Source of the DNA: Victivallales bacterium
GTDB taxonomy: Bacteria > Verrucomicrobiota > Lentisphaeria > Victivallales > UBA1829
NCBI GenBank assembly: GCA_016285345.1
Contig: JAEEQN010000009.1
Location: forward strand, 1-64,000
Reading direction: 5' to 3'
Length of the DNA stretch: 64,000 bases
Shown here: positions 9,172-17,725 of the stretch, piece by piece
How the letters are laid out: each line of letters starts with the position of its first letter
How positions within the stretch are numbered: position 1 is the first letter of the stretch
Program-made: the position numbers and the translations under genes
The notes under the pieces: generated by a model
Databases searched by the model: none
The model's input: only the letters and a program-made list of their open reading frames with translations
Told to the model about the DNA's origin: nothing

Positions 9172-10593
9172 ATGAAAATTCAAGTTTTGAGCGCTACCGC
9201 CGTTTCCGCGATCCTCCTCGCGGCCCTCACCGCGTGCAACGTCGCGAAACCGCCTGCGGCCATTTCCAAGGACAAATATACCGAGATCACCGAAGAGGAA
9301 CACCAGCAGCTTCCGAAAGGGCTCAAGCTCCTCACGCTCGACGAGGCGCAGGCCATCGCCATTCAGAACAACCCGAGCTTCAAGTCCCGTTATTTCGCCG
9401 TCTCCCAGGCCCGCGCCCAGTACTACAGCCGGTTCGCATCCTACATGCCCACCGTCACTGCCTCCTACAACATGACCTCATATCACAGCCACGGCTACAC
9501 GGAAGACGCCGGCGCCAGCTACAAGACCTATACGTCCAACCCGTCCATGAGCGCCTCTCTGCTCGTCTTCGACAGCTTCCAGCGCGAGATGAACCTGCTG
9601 GCCGCCCGTCACAACTGGAAGAGCACCGAACAGGTGGAGCAGGACGCCCGCCGTCTGCTCCTCCAGAACGTCGCCTACGCCTACAACAACGTGATGTACG
9701 CGAAAGCCAGACGCAACATCGCGCTGGAAGATATGCGCTACAACCGCCAGCTCCTCAAGGAAACCGAGCTGAAGTACGGCGTCGGCGCCTCCACGCTTTC
9801 CGATGTCCTCAACTTCAAAGTCAACTACAACAACGCCGAGAGCAGCCTCTATACCGCGAATTACTCCCTCGCCTCCTCCAAGTTCGCGCTCGCCGCGCTC
9901 ATGGGCCTCACCGAAGGCACCATCCCCGATGAAGTCGAATTCCCGGAACAGCTCGCGATCGACGGCGAAATGCTCGCCGACGAGAACGTCTACCTCGACG
10001 CCGCCCTCGCCAACCGTCCCGACCTGAAGGCGCTCCGCGAAGCGCTCGAATCCTCCAAGTTCAGCTACTATTCCAGCATCGCCGCGTTCGGCCCGACCGT
10101 CTCCGCCCAGCTCGGCATCGGCTACAACAACACCCCCACGCACTACAGCCCGTTCAAATCCGACGCCGGCTACACCACGCACCAGGGCATCCGCAGAAAC
10201 CGCTACAGCACGTTCTCCAGCGGCATCGGCATCTCCTGGGAGCTCTTCTCCGGCGGCAGGACATTCTTCAATATGCGCGCCTCGCAGGCCGCGATGGAAC
10301 AGGCCGAGTACACGCTCGCCGACAAGTGGATCACCGTCATCAACGACGTCCGTACCGCCTACGAAAACTACATCGTCAGCCTCAAGACCGTCAAACTCTA
10401 CCAGAAGAACCTCGAAGCCGTCCGCAAGATGCGCGACCTGGTCGACGACGAATACGAAGCCGGCAACTGCGCCATCACCCGTGTGAACGAAGTCCAGCGC
10501 GAGTTTGTCAACGCCGAGACTTATCTCGCCCAGGCCGTCGTCAGCATGCACAACGCCAAGGCGCAGATCCTCGCCGCGACCAACGCCAACTGA
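9172..10593 (+). CDS. TolC-family outer membrane efflux lipoprotein
   Basis: The 473-residue protein has a lipoprotein signal peptide ending in LTAC (lipid-anchored C22) and two outer membrane efflux protein repeats. The first contains LTLDEAQAIAIQNNPSFKSR, the second begins near DAALANRPDLKALREALES, which are the helix signatures of TolC/OprM relatives; long alpha-helical hairpins with heptads alternate with beta strands (for example GIGISWELFSGG, the second beta hairpin). It would form the outer membrane duct of a tripartite exporter. No pump genes are adjacent; the RND adaptor and pump at 40702-45179 lack their own outer membrane factor and are the best candidate partner in this window. 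The start is preceded by a purine-rich CGAAAGGCGACTG leader. Confidence 0.92.
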   Translation: MKIQVLSATAVSAILLAALTACNVAKPPAAISKDKYTEITEEEHQQLPKGLKLLTLDEAQAIAIQNNPSFKSRYFAVSQARAQYYSRFASYMPTVTASYNMTSYHSHGYTEDAGASYKTYTSNPSMSASLLVFDSFQREMNLLAARHNWKSTEQVEQDARRLLLQNVAYAYNNVMYAKARRNIALEDMRYNRQLLKETELKYGVGASTLSDVLNFKVNYNNAESSLYTANYSLASSKFALAALMGLTEGTIPDEVEFPEQLAIDGEMLADENVYLDAALANRPDLKALREALESSKFSYYSSIAAFGPTVSAQLGIGYNNTPTHYSPFKSDAGYTTHQGIRRNRYSTFSSGIGISWELFSGGRTFFNMRASQAAMEQAEYTLADKWITVINDVRTAYENYIVSLKTVKLYQKNLEAVRKMRDLVDDEYEAGNCAITRVNEVQREFVNAETYLAQAVVSMHNAKAQILAATNAN

Positions 10594-10627
10594 TCCTTCT
10601 TTTCAACCGCAATCCTGAACACGATCC

Positions 10628-10654
10628 GCGGGCCGTCACAGGCCCGCATCTTTT
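10628..10654 (+). terminator. GC-rich hairpin ending just before gltX (terminator or attenuator)
   Basis: Stem GCGGGCC (10628-10634) / GGCCCGC (10641-10647), 6-base loop, followed by a short T-rich stretch ATCTTTTCCC. It lies between the TolC gene and gltX and only 13 bases before the gltX start codon, where no Shine-Dalgarno sequence is visible. Confidence 0.6.
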
Positions 10655-10660
10655 CCCATC

Positions 10661-12247
10661 ATGCAGCACAGACTCAGATTCGCTCCCTCCCCGACCGGGC
10701 AGGTCCATATCGGAAACATCCGCACCGCGATCTTCAACTGGCTTGCCGCCCGGCACATGGGCGGCAAGTTCATTCTGAGAATCGAGGATACCGACCTCGA
10801 ACGTTCCACGAAAGAGGCGATCGACACGCTCCTTGAATGCATGGAGTGGCTCGGCCTCGACTACGACGAGGAAGTCCTCTACCAGACCACGCAGGCGCAG
10901 CACCACCTCGAAGCCGCGAAGAAGCTCATGGACGACGGGAACGCTTATCCGCTCGGACCCGTCACGGAGCATTCCCCGATCCTCTTCCGCATCCCCGTCT
11001 TCTGCGACGGGTTCCCGTTCGTGCGCACAGTCGGCCCGGCCTCGTACACGCTCGCCCCGGACACCGCGGTCGAGATCAGCGGCGGCGGCCTGAAGTTCAC
11101 CACGCTTTCGCCGAAGGGAAAGCCCGTCGAGAACCAGGCGTGCCTGGCCGGATTCAAAGATCTTGCGATCCTCGACGCCACCGGACAGACGCTCTTCACG
11201 CTCACGGAGGACAAGCTCAACGACATCCTCGGCAACGGATCGTCCGAGACCGTCGAACACGCCGCGTCCATGACGTTTATCCGCCGCGAAGTCTTCTACG
11301 ACGACATGGTCAAGGGACACCTTTCCAAGCCGCTCGACAGCATGCGCGACTTCATCATCGTCCGCAGCGACGGCAGCCCGGTCTTCCACCTCGCGAACGT
11401 CTGCGACGACATCACGCAGAAAATCACGCTCATCGTGCGCGGCGACGACCACGTGGAAAACACCTACCGCCATCTCTTCATGTTCCAGACGCTCGGCGCG
11501 CAGGTCCCGTCCTACGCCCACCTTCCGATGATCGTGAACGCCCAGGGCAAACCCTACAGCAAGCGCGACGGCGACGCCTTCGTCGGCGATTTCCGCGACA
11601 AAGGCGTGCTCCCCGAAGCGCTTTTCAACTACCTGACCCTCCTCGGCTGGTCCTCCGGCGACAACCGCGAAAAGATGTCCCGCGAGGAACTCGTCGAGGC
11701 GTTCGACCTCGCCCGCGCCCAGCATTCGCCCGCGCAGTTCGACGCCGTGAAGATGGCGAACCTGAACGGGCAGTACATCGCCGCGCTTGATCCGGCTGTT
11801 TTCCGCGAACGCGCCTGGGAATTCGCCGCGGCCTATCCGTGGCGCGAATCCGTCGACCGTGCGAAATTCGACGCCGTGGCGGACCTGATGCAGACCCGCA
11901 CCAAGCTCATGACCGACCTCGCAACCTGGACGTATTTCTTCGCCGTCCCGGTCGATTACGATCCGAAGGGCGTGAAGAAATTCCTCACGCCGGAGCCCTT
12001 GCGCGCCGCCCTGACGAAAGCCGCCGACGCGTTCGGTTCCCTCCCCGAAAACGATCCGAAGGCCGTCGAGGACGCGCTCCGCGCCATCGAGACCGCCGAC
12101 GGTCTTTCCCAGTTCGCCCTCAACCAGCCCGTCCGCGTCGCCGTCTGCGGCGTCACCGTCGGCGCCAGCATCTACGAGACGGTCGTCCGCATCGGCGTGA
12201 AGGAATGCGCCCGCCGCATCCGCGCCGCCCTCGCCGCCACGGCATAA
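10661..12247 (+). CDS. gltX: Glutamyl-tRNA synthetase with enlarged connective domain
   Basis: A class I aminoacyl-tRNA synthetase of 528 residues that charges tRNA-Glu. Motifs: FAPSPTGQVHIGN (HIGH box, residues 8-19), FILRIEDTD, the editing-free catalytic segment SMRDFIIVRSDGSPVFHLANVCDD, IVRGDDHVENT, and the KMSKS-equivalent GKPYSKRDGDAF (around residue 300). The stretch between the first motif half and IVRSDG, residues about 98-228, is some 60 residues longer than in E. coli GluRS and does not show the usual Cys-rich zinc element. No ribosome-binding site precedes the ATG. It leads a tight cluster with def, a membrane protein and a CDC123-like gene, with gaps of 18, 2 and 26 bases. Confidence 0.94.
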   Translation: MQHRLRFAPSPTGQVHIGNIRTAIFNWLAARHMGGKFILRIEDTDLERSTKEAIDTLLECMEWLGLDYDEEVLYQTTQAQHHLEAAKKLMDDGNAYPLGPVTEHSPILFRIPVFCDGFPFVRTVGPASYTLAPDTAVEISGGGLKFTTLSPKGKPVENQACLAGFKDLAILDATGQTLFTLTEDKLNDILGNGSSETVEHAASMTFIRREVFYDDMVKGHLSKPLDSMRDFIIVRSDGSPVFHLANVCDDITQKITLIVRGDDHVENTYRHLFMFQTLGAQVPSYAHLPMIVNAQGKPYSKRDGDAFVGDFRDKGVLPEALFNYLTLLGWSSGDNREKMSREELVEAFDLARAQHSPAQFDAVKMANLNGQYIAALDPAVFRERAWEFAAAYPWRESVDRAKFDAVADLMQTRTKLMTDLATWTYFFAVPVDYDPKGVKKFLTPEPLRAALTKAADAFGSLPENDPKAVEDALRAIETADGLSQFALNQPVRVAVCGVTVGASIYETVVRIGVKECARRIRAALAATA

Positions 12248-12265
12248 CCGCTTTCAGGAGGACGC

Positions 12266-12874
12266 ATGAACAACATCCCCGTCGAAAAACTCAGGCTCCG
12301 GATGCTCGGCGATCCGATCCTGGCGGCGAAAGCGCGCCCGGTCGAACAGATCACCGAGGAAACGGAACGCATTTCCGAGGCCATGCTCGACATCATGTAC
12401 AAATCGCACGGGATCGGTCTCGCCGGAAACCAGGTCGGGCTGCTCCAGCGCATCGTGACAATCGACATCGACCCGCCGACCGACGAGGACGGCAACGAGC
12501 TTCCGGTTCATACCGAGGGAGAGAAAAAGCTTCTCCCGAAGATGCCGATCACGCTGATCAACCCGGAGATCGTTTCGTACTCCGGCAATCTCTGTCCGTT
12601 CGACGAAGGCTGTCTGAGCGTGCCGGAGGTCTACGGCCGCGTCATGCGCAGCGACGCCGTCGTGCTCAAATCCATGCTCCTCGACGGCTCCGAGTTCGTC
12701 CTCGAATGCGGCGGACTCCTCGCGCGTGTCGTCCAGCACGAGCTCGACCATCTCGACGGCATCGTGTTCGTCCAGAAAGTCGACCCGGACGTCTATCCCG
12801 GCATTTCCAGGCGCGTCGAAAAGATCATCAAACGCAACGGCCCCCGCGGATTCAAAGTCAGGAGGCTCGTCTGA
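12266..12874 (+). CDS. def: Peptide deformylase
   Basis: Removes the formyl group from nascent N-terminal methionine in the cytoplasm. All three family motifs are present: GIGLAGNQVG (motif 1), EGCLSVP with metal ligand C116 (motif 2) and QHELDHLDG with H158, E159 and H162 (motif 3). Length of 202 residues is slightly above the usual 165-190 because of an acidic insertion after IDIDPPTDEDGN. A perfect AGGAGG lies 6 bases before the ATG. The gene follows gltX by 18 bases. Confidence 0.96.
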   Translation: MNNIPVEKLRLRMLGDPILAAKARPVEQITEETERISEAMLDIMYKSHGIGLAGNQVGLLQRIVTIDIDPPTDEDGNELPVHTEGEKKLLPKMPITLINPEIVSYSGNLCPFDEGCLSVPEVYGRVMRSDAVVLKSMLLDGSEFVLECGGLLARVVQHELDHLDGIVFVQKVDPDVYPGISRRVEKIIKRNGPRGFKVRRLV

Positions 12875-12876
12875 CC

Positions 12877-13899
12877 ATGCCCCTGCCCGGCACAAACACC
12901 GGGTCCGTGCCCGGCTTCCTCGCCACGACGGCACGCCTGTGCGCCGGTACGAAGATCATGACCGAAATCTATGAATCTTCGCCCGCCCGCGCCATCTGGC
13001 GGTTCTTCCTGCTGACCATCCTCTGTTCCATTATGGCGGCGGTCGTCGGGACGCTGGTGCAGAGAGGCGTGTTCGAACGCGCCGGACGCAATCTCGACGA
13101 GGAAATCGGGGCGTTCGAGGTCTCGCCGGAGACAATTTCATTCCAGAAGGAACCGGATACGCCGCGCCGCTTCAAACTGCCTTACATCACTTTGGAATAC
13201 TATCCCGGTGACACGTTCACGAGCGAGGATTTCAATGTCGACCGCACTTCCGATCACGGCATCGTCATCCTTCCCGGCGGCCTGGCGTCCTGGGCCTCGG
13301 TCAACTGGAAAGGCGAAGATGTTTTCTACGCAAGTTTCCTGCCCGCGTCCATGCTCTACGCCTCGTTTTCCGGGGGAAAGAATGCCGATCCCAACAGCAT
13401 CGGCGCACGCTGGGAAATGTTCTCCGGCCCCGGTTTCGCAGAAACTCTGAAGAAGGATTTCGCGCCGAATGCAAAAAAAGAGGACAAAGCCTCCTCGACG
13501 GAAGACTCCGCCCCGGTTCTGACGACCGGTTCACAGGCCGCCAGTTTTGCGCTCTCCCTGCTGACCGCGATCATCCTGCTGTCCACGTTCGCCCGGAATT
13601 TCCTGGAGATCGGCCTGATCGTGCTGCTGGTGTCGCTGGTCCAGTATCTGCGCGCATCCACGCTTCCGAAGGGGATCATCTTCAGAAACGTTTTGACGAT
13701 CATGGTCTACTCCACCTTCCCCGCCCAGATCGCCGCCACGCTGTTCGACGCCGCGGGCGGTGACAGATTCATTTCGTTCCAGCTTCTTTTCGTCGGAATC
13801 TTTTTCGTCTACCAGCTCTTCGCATTCCGGGCCGTCATCCGAAAAGTCTGCCCGCAGCTCGAACGGAAAGACGACGATTTCGACGATTCCGATTTTTAA
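12877..13899 (+). CDS. Integral membrane protein of unknown function
   Basis: About 340 residues. There is one hydrophobic segment near the N-terminus (ARAIWRFFLLTILCSIMAAVVG), then about 150 residues predicted outside the membrane containing ITLEYYPGDTF and ILPGGLASWASVNW, then four closely packed hydrophobic segments ending in an acidic tail (KDDDFDDSDF). The layout of one helix, soluble domain and four helices recalls DUF1189-type proteins, but I see no motif that proves it, so the function is open. The first ATG is 2 bases after def, with GGAGG at 12861-12865; an alternative start is the ATG at 12958, which would remove a 27-residue leader of low quality. Position in the gltX-def-CDC123 cluster implies co-expression. 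Confidence 0.7.
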   Translation: MPLPGTNTGSVPGFLATTARLCAGTKIMTEIYESSPARAIWRFFLLTILCSIMAAVVGTLVQRGVFERAGRNLDEEIGAFEVSPETISFQKEPDTPRRFKLPYITLEYYPGDTFTSEDFNVDRTSDHGIVILPGGLASWASVNWKGEDVFYASFLPASMLYASFSGGKNADPNSIGARWEMFSGPGFAETLKKDFAPNAKKEDKASSTEDSAPVLTTGSQAASFALSLLTAIILLSTFARNFLEIGLIVLLVSLVQYLRASTLPKGIIFRNVLTIMVYSTFPAQIAATLFDAAGGDRFISFQLLFVGIFFVYQLFAFRAVIRKVCPQLERKDDDFDDSDF

Positions 13900-13925
13900 C
13901 CGCCTGTCGAAAGGAGACAGACCCC

Positions 13926-14645
13926 ATGAACAAAACTCTTGAACACTGCCGGATCCAGAACTGGTATCCGCGTCTCTCCGTATATTCTCTGCCCACCAAC
14001 TTCGTGTTTCTGATGGATATCGAGATCAAGGCGCTCCAGGAGGGCGACGCGGAATCCGGCATCGCGAAAAACGTGATCGACCGCCTTGAAAGCGCCATGA
14101 GCAAGTTCCCGTTCACGCGCTTCGTGGGAACCGACCTCGTCGCCCCGACCGACACGGTCCGCTTCGAGGAGAAACACGGCGCTGTCCGTTCCGCAAATAG
14201 CGCGTGGTATTTCCTGACCCAGAGCGCAAAGGTTCGGAACGCCGCCCAGAACGGCATGGTCTCCGCCCTCTGCGTCCGTCCGTTCCGCCGCATGGACTCC
14301 GCCCGCGAATTCCGTCTCTTTGTTAAGAACGGCAAACTGCGCGCGATGAGCCAGTACTGGATGACGCGCAATTATCCGCGTCTGGAGAAATCCCGAGAGA
14401 AATACTGGACGCTCGCCGTCGACTTCATCGACAAGAACTTCTGGGTGCTGCCGGAACCGGATATTGTGCTCGACATCTACTTCACGTCCAAGGACGAGAT
14501 ACTCGTGATCGACCTGAACCCGTTCGGTCCGCCCACCGATCCGAAGATGCTCAACACCTGGGATCAGGACTGGTTGAACTCCATGGGGATGAAGCTCATC
14601 CCGCCTCCAACCGCGATTTCCGGCGACATCAACGTCTCCTTCTGA
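13926..14645 (+). CDS. CDC123/D123-family ATP-grasp-like protein (bacterial)
   Basis: The 239-residue protein follows the eukaryotic D123/Cdc123 pattern from end to end: an N-terminal RIQNWYPRLS with LPTNFVFLM; FPFTRFVGTDLVAPTDTV, matching the family's KLNWSSPKDA segment; LCVRPF-(x)7-REFRLFV (R118, E128, R130), matching the L-V-L-R-x-W...EFR-x-FV strand; LRAMSQYW; and PDIVLDIYFTSKDEILVIDLNPFGPPTD, whose D183, D196 and N198 correspond to the metal-binding Asp/Asp/Asn of the ATP-grasp fold. In eukaryotes Cdc123 is needed to assemble the translation factor eIF2; bacterial members have been proposed to modify proteins. AAAGGAG precedes the ATG by about 10 bases. It is the last gene of gltX-def-membrane protein, which hints at a translation-linked role; the substrate is unknown. 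Confidence 0.82.
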   Translation: MNKTLEHCRIQNWYPRLSVYSLPTNFVFLMDIEIKALQEGDAESGIAKNVIDRLESAMSKFPFTRFVGTDLVAPTDTVRFEEKHGAVRSANSAWYFLTQSAKVRNAAQNGMVSALCVRPFRRMDSAREFRLFVKNGKLRAMSQYWMTRNYPRLEKSREKYWTLAVDFIDKNFWVLPEPDIVLDIYFTSKDEILVIDLNPFGPPTDPKMLNTWDQDWLNSMGMKLIPPPTAISGDINVSF

Positions 14646-14671
14646 CGCCCGCTTTTTTCTTCATCCCGCCA

Positions 14672-14696
14672 CGGAAAAAACCGCATGTTTTTTCCG
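14672..14696. terminator. AT-rich hairpin after the CDC123-like gene
   Basis: Perfect 10-bp inverted repeat CGGAAAAAAC / GTTTTTTCCG with a 5-base loop, 27 bases after the stop codon. The T-run is inside the stem, so its efficiency is uncertain. Confidence 0.5.
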
Positions 14697-14705
14697 CATG
14701 AACGG

Positions 14706-14733
14706 TTGATTCCGTCATGCGGCGTGCTATATT
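14706..14733 (+). promoter_or_regulatory. Sigma-70-like promoter of the first GH2 gene
   Basis: TTGATT (14706-14711), 16-bp spacer, TATATT (14728-14733) preceded by TGC, about 87 bases before the ATG at 14820. Confidence 0.75.
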
Positions 14734-14819
14734 ATTAGATAAAAAACATCTTTCGTCTTTTTCAGCTCCAATCTGCTCGCGCCGGATATGCGTGACATAG
14801 AAAGAAAGGACAGCATACT

Positions 14820-17693
14820 ATGAATACGAAATCATACAAAATCGCCGTCGAGGTCATCTGCACGTTCCTCTTCCTGCTGCTTCTCGCCGGAACCGCAAGC
14901 GCTTCTGAAATCTACGACTTCAATCCCGGCTGGATGTTCCTTCATTCGGATCACCAGATCGCCCCGAAGGAATATAAAGAACACAAAAGCATCTGGGCCG
15001 GAGCGAAAGCCTCCACTTCGGACGTCGTCTGGCCGTTCACCGGGCTCAATTTCGATGAAGAGGGATACCGTCCTGTCAATCTCCCCCACGACTGGGCCGT
15101 CGAGGACGGCTTTTATCCCGAGGAGGACGGCGAACAGGGATACCGCAAACGCGGCTGGGGTTATTACCGCAAACGCTTCTTCGTGCCCTCCTCGTGGAAA
15201 GGCAAACGCGTGGAACTTCAGTTCGGCGGCATCGCCACGCATTCGACGTTCTGGGTCAACCAGGCCCTTTTCCGTCACAACTACAGCGGGTACAACACCA
15301 TTACCATGGACATTACCCCGACCTTGATGTTCGGACGCGACAATGTGATTGCAATTGAAGTCAACGCCGCTGTCTTTGAAGGCTGGTGGTACGAGGGAGC
15401 CGGCATCTACCGCGACGTCAAGCTCATCGTCAGCGATCCGATCCATGTCGCCACGGATGCCGGTATCCAGGTCAGTGCGGAAGTCAAGATCGACGGCTGG
15501 AACGTGAGCGGGCATGTGAATCTCGTCAATGATTCCACCAAGGAAGAATCGCCCATGATGGATATTGATATTCTCGACCCCAGCGGAAGAACGGTTGAGA
15601 CCAAACGGTTCCTGCCGACTCTTCCGGCGAACCAGACGCTCCAGGTCCCATACTCCATGCGCATCGGTTCGCCGAAAACCTGGTCGCCCGAGACGCCGCT
15701 TCTTTATCAGATCAAAGTCACGCTCAAAGACGGAGGCCGCGTTTACGACGAGAAGAAAGTCAATTTCGGATTCCGCACCTTCAAATTCGATTTCACGAAC
15801 GGATTCTCGATCAACGGCAAACCGATGAAGATCAAAGGCGTCTGCAATCATCAGGATCATGCGGGCGTCGGAGCGGCCGTCCCCGCCGCAATCGAAGAAT
15901 TCCGTATCAAAAAACTCAAAGAGATGGGCGCGAACGCATACCGCTGCTCCCACAATCCGCCGAGCGAAAACATCCTTGATCTGTGCGACAAGTACGGGCT
16001 TCTCGTCATTGACGAAAACCGTGCGTTCAATGCATCTCCGGAGAATCTGGACTGTCTCCGCGAGCATATCCGCCGCGACCGGAATCATCCCTCGGTCATC
16101 GCCTGGAGCATTTTCAACGAAGAACCGCTGCAGGGTGAATTCCGCGGACAGGAAATCGCCCGCGCGCTGGTCAATGTGGTCAAAACGGAAGACCCGACGC
16201 GGCCCGTCCTCGCAGCCATGAACGGCGGATTCTTCTCGAAAGACAGCGCCCGAAACGTCCTCGACATCGTCGGATTCAACTACCAGTACGGTAACATCGA
16301 CAAGTTCCATGCCGAATATCCGAACGTCCCGATCCTGCTCACAGAAGGAGCCAGCGCGTTCGAGACGCGCGGCGAATTCACCACGGACCGCGAAAAATTC
16401 ATCAGCTCATCCTACGACGTCGATGCCGCCAGCTGGGGCACCACGCACCGCAAGGACTGGGAAACCGTCCTGAACCGCCGGTTCCTCTCCGGTACGTTCG
16501 TCTGGACCGGATTCGACTACCACGGAGAACCTACGCCCTACAACAACAAGTTCCCGGCGAACAGCAGCTATTTCGGCTGCATGGACCTCTGCGGCTTCCC
16601 GAAGACCGCTTTCTATATCCGGCAGGCGCAGTGGCTCGACAAGCCCGTCCTGCACGTCGCTCCGCACTGGAATCTGGACGTCAAAAACGGAGAGGAAGTC
16701 GATGTCTTCTGCGCGACGAATGTGGAAGAGGTCTCGTTTATTCTGAATGGCAAGGACATCGGAACGTTCAAAGTCGATCCCGTCGAAATGCTGACGCGGA
16801 AAGTCAAGTATGAACCCGGCACATTGCTTCTCATCGGCAGAAAAGGCGGACAGGAAGTCATCCGTACTCAGGTCGAGACAACCGGCAAGCCAGTCGGTCT
16901 CGTAATCACCCCCGACCGCACCGAAATCAAAGGAGACGGCTATGATGCCGTCCCCGTCACGGTCAGCGCCGTCGACGCGTCAGGGCGCTTCGTCCCGACC
17001 GCCAACGTCCCCGTCGAATTTGAGATTTCCGGGCCCGGACGGAATATCGGCGTCGGCAACGGCGACCCCACCTGCACGCTCAGCGAGAAAGCGGATTCCC
17101 GTCCGCTCTTCAATGGATATGCGCAGCTCATCGTCCAGGCCGACAGCATTCAGAAGGGCACGATCGAGATCACGGCAAAAAGCGAGGGACTCAAATCCGC
17201 CTCCTGCTCCATCAGAATTGTTTCCGCTACCGGACTTCCCGTCATTGAAGGCTTCACAAACAATGAGGTCGCAATCTCAGGTTGGCGTGTCTCCAGTCCA
17301 TCCATGGAAAAACCGATTCTTCTGTCGGAAGACTCAGGCGAAGAGCTAAAAAAACAGCTCTCGCCCGCCGAACTCGGCACCGTACTCTCCCACAAACCCA
17401 AGACGTGGGTCAACTATTATTCTGAATTCAAGCTTCCCGCGGGCATCACGGAAAAAGGCGGTTCCCTCTGCTTCAAAAACATGACGGGTAAAGCCACGGT
17501 CTACATCAATGGCGAAATGGTCCATGAAAAGAAGACCGTGGTGGCCGGAGACGTCGCTGTCAGAGTGAAGAAAGGACTTGAAACAATTGAACTCAACGTC
17601 TTCATGCAGCCCGACGGCAAGGGACATATCCTTCTTGGCGATCTTATCTACGTCACACCGGAAAAAATCAAGAAAACCACCGACAAAAAATAA
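14820..17693 (+). CDS. Exported glycoside hydrolase family 2 enzyme (beta-galactosidase-like)
   Basis: 957 residues with a signal peptide (hydrophobic FLFLLLLAGTASA). Domain order: GH2 sugar-binding jelly roll (LPHDWAVEDGF...GWGYYRKRFFVP...GGIATHSTFWVN), immunoglobulin-like middle domain, TIM barrel, then C-terminal beta domains beginning GLVITPDRTEIKGDG (DUF4982/Ig-like type). Catalytic residues are visible: acid/base E434 in WSIFNEEP and nucleophile E509 in LLTEGAS; VCNHQDHAG and ANAYRCSHNPPS are typical active-site strands. It would cleave terminal beta-linked sugars from polysaccharides or glycoproteins outside the cytoplasm; exact specificity cannot be read. AAAGGA precedes the ATG. hydF follows 32 bases later without a visible terminator. 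Confidence 0.92.
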   Translation: MNTKSYKIAVEVICTFLFLLLLAGTASASEIYDFNPGWMFLHSDHQIAPKEYKEHKSIWAGAKASTSDVVWPFTGLNFDEEGYRPVNLPHDWAVEDGFYPEEDGEQGYRKRGWGYYRKRFFVPSSWKGKRVELQFGGIATHSTFWVNQALFRHNYSGYNTITMDITPTLMFGRDNVIAIEVNAAVFEGWWYEGAGIYRDVKLIVSDPIHVATDAGIQVSAEVKIDGWNVSGHVNLVNDSTKEESPMMDIDILDPSGRTVETKRFLPTLPANQTLQVPYSMRIGSPKTWSPETPLLYQIKVTLKDGGRVYDEKKVNFGFRTFKFDFTNGFSINGKPMKIKGVCNHQDHAGVGAAVPAAIEEFRIKKLKEMGANAYRCSHNPPSENILDLCDKYGLLVIDENRAFNASPENLDCLREHIRRDRNHPSVIAWSIFNEEPLQGEFRGQEIARALVNVVKTEDPTRPVLAAMNGGFFSKDSARNVLDIVGFNYQYGNIDKFHAEYPNVPILLTEGASAFETRGEFTTDREKFISSSYDVDAASWGTTHRKDWETVLNRRFLSGTFVWTGFDYHGEPTPYNNKFPANSSYFGCMDLCGFPKTAFYIRQAQWLDKPVLHVAPHWNLDVKNGEEVDVFCATNVEEVSFILNGKDIGTFKVDPVEMLTRKVKYEPGTLLLIGRKGGQEVIRTQVETTGKPVGLVITPDRTEIKGDGYDAVPVTVSAVDASGRFVPTANVPVEFEISGPGRNIGVGNGDPTCTLSEKADSRPLFNGYAQLIVQADSIQKGTIEITAKSEGLKSASCSIRIVSATGLPVIEGFTNNEVAISGWRVSSPSMEKPILLSEDSGEELKKQLSPAELGTVLSHKPKTWVNYYSEFKLPAGITEKGGSLCFKNMTGKATVYINGEMVHEKKTVVAGDVAVRVKKGLETIELNVFMQPDGKGHILLGDLIYVTPEKIKKTTDKK

Positions 17694-17725
17694 AAACAAT
17701 ACGCCATAAGCACTACGGCACAAAT

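Noticed and set aside
11839-12876. Long plus-strand extension of the membrane protein gene upstream of 12877
   Set aside because: This part overlaps gltX and def in another frame and is Arg/Pro-rich without motifs; the gene is better started at 12877 (or 12958).
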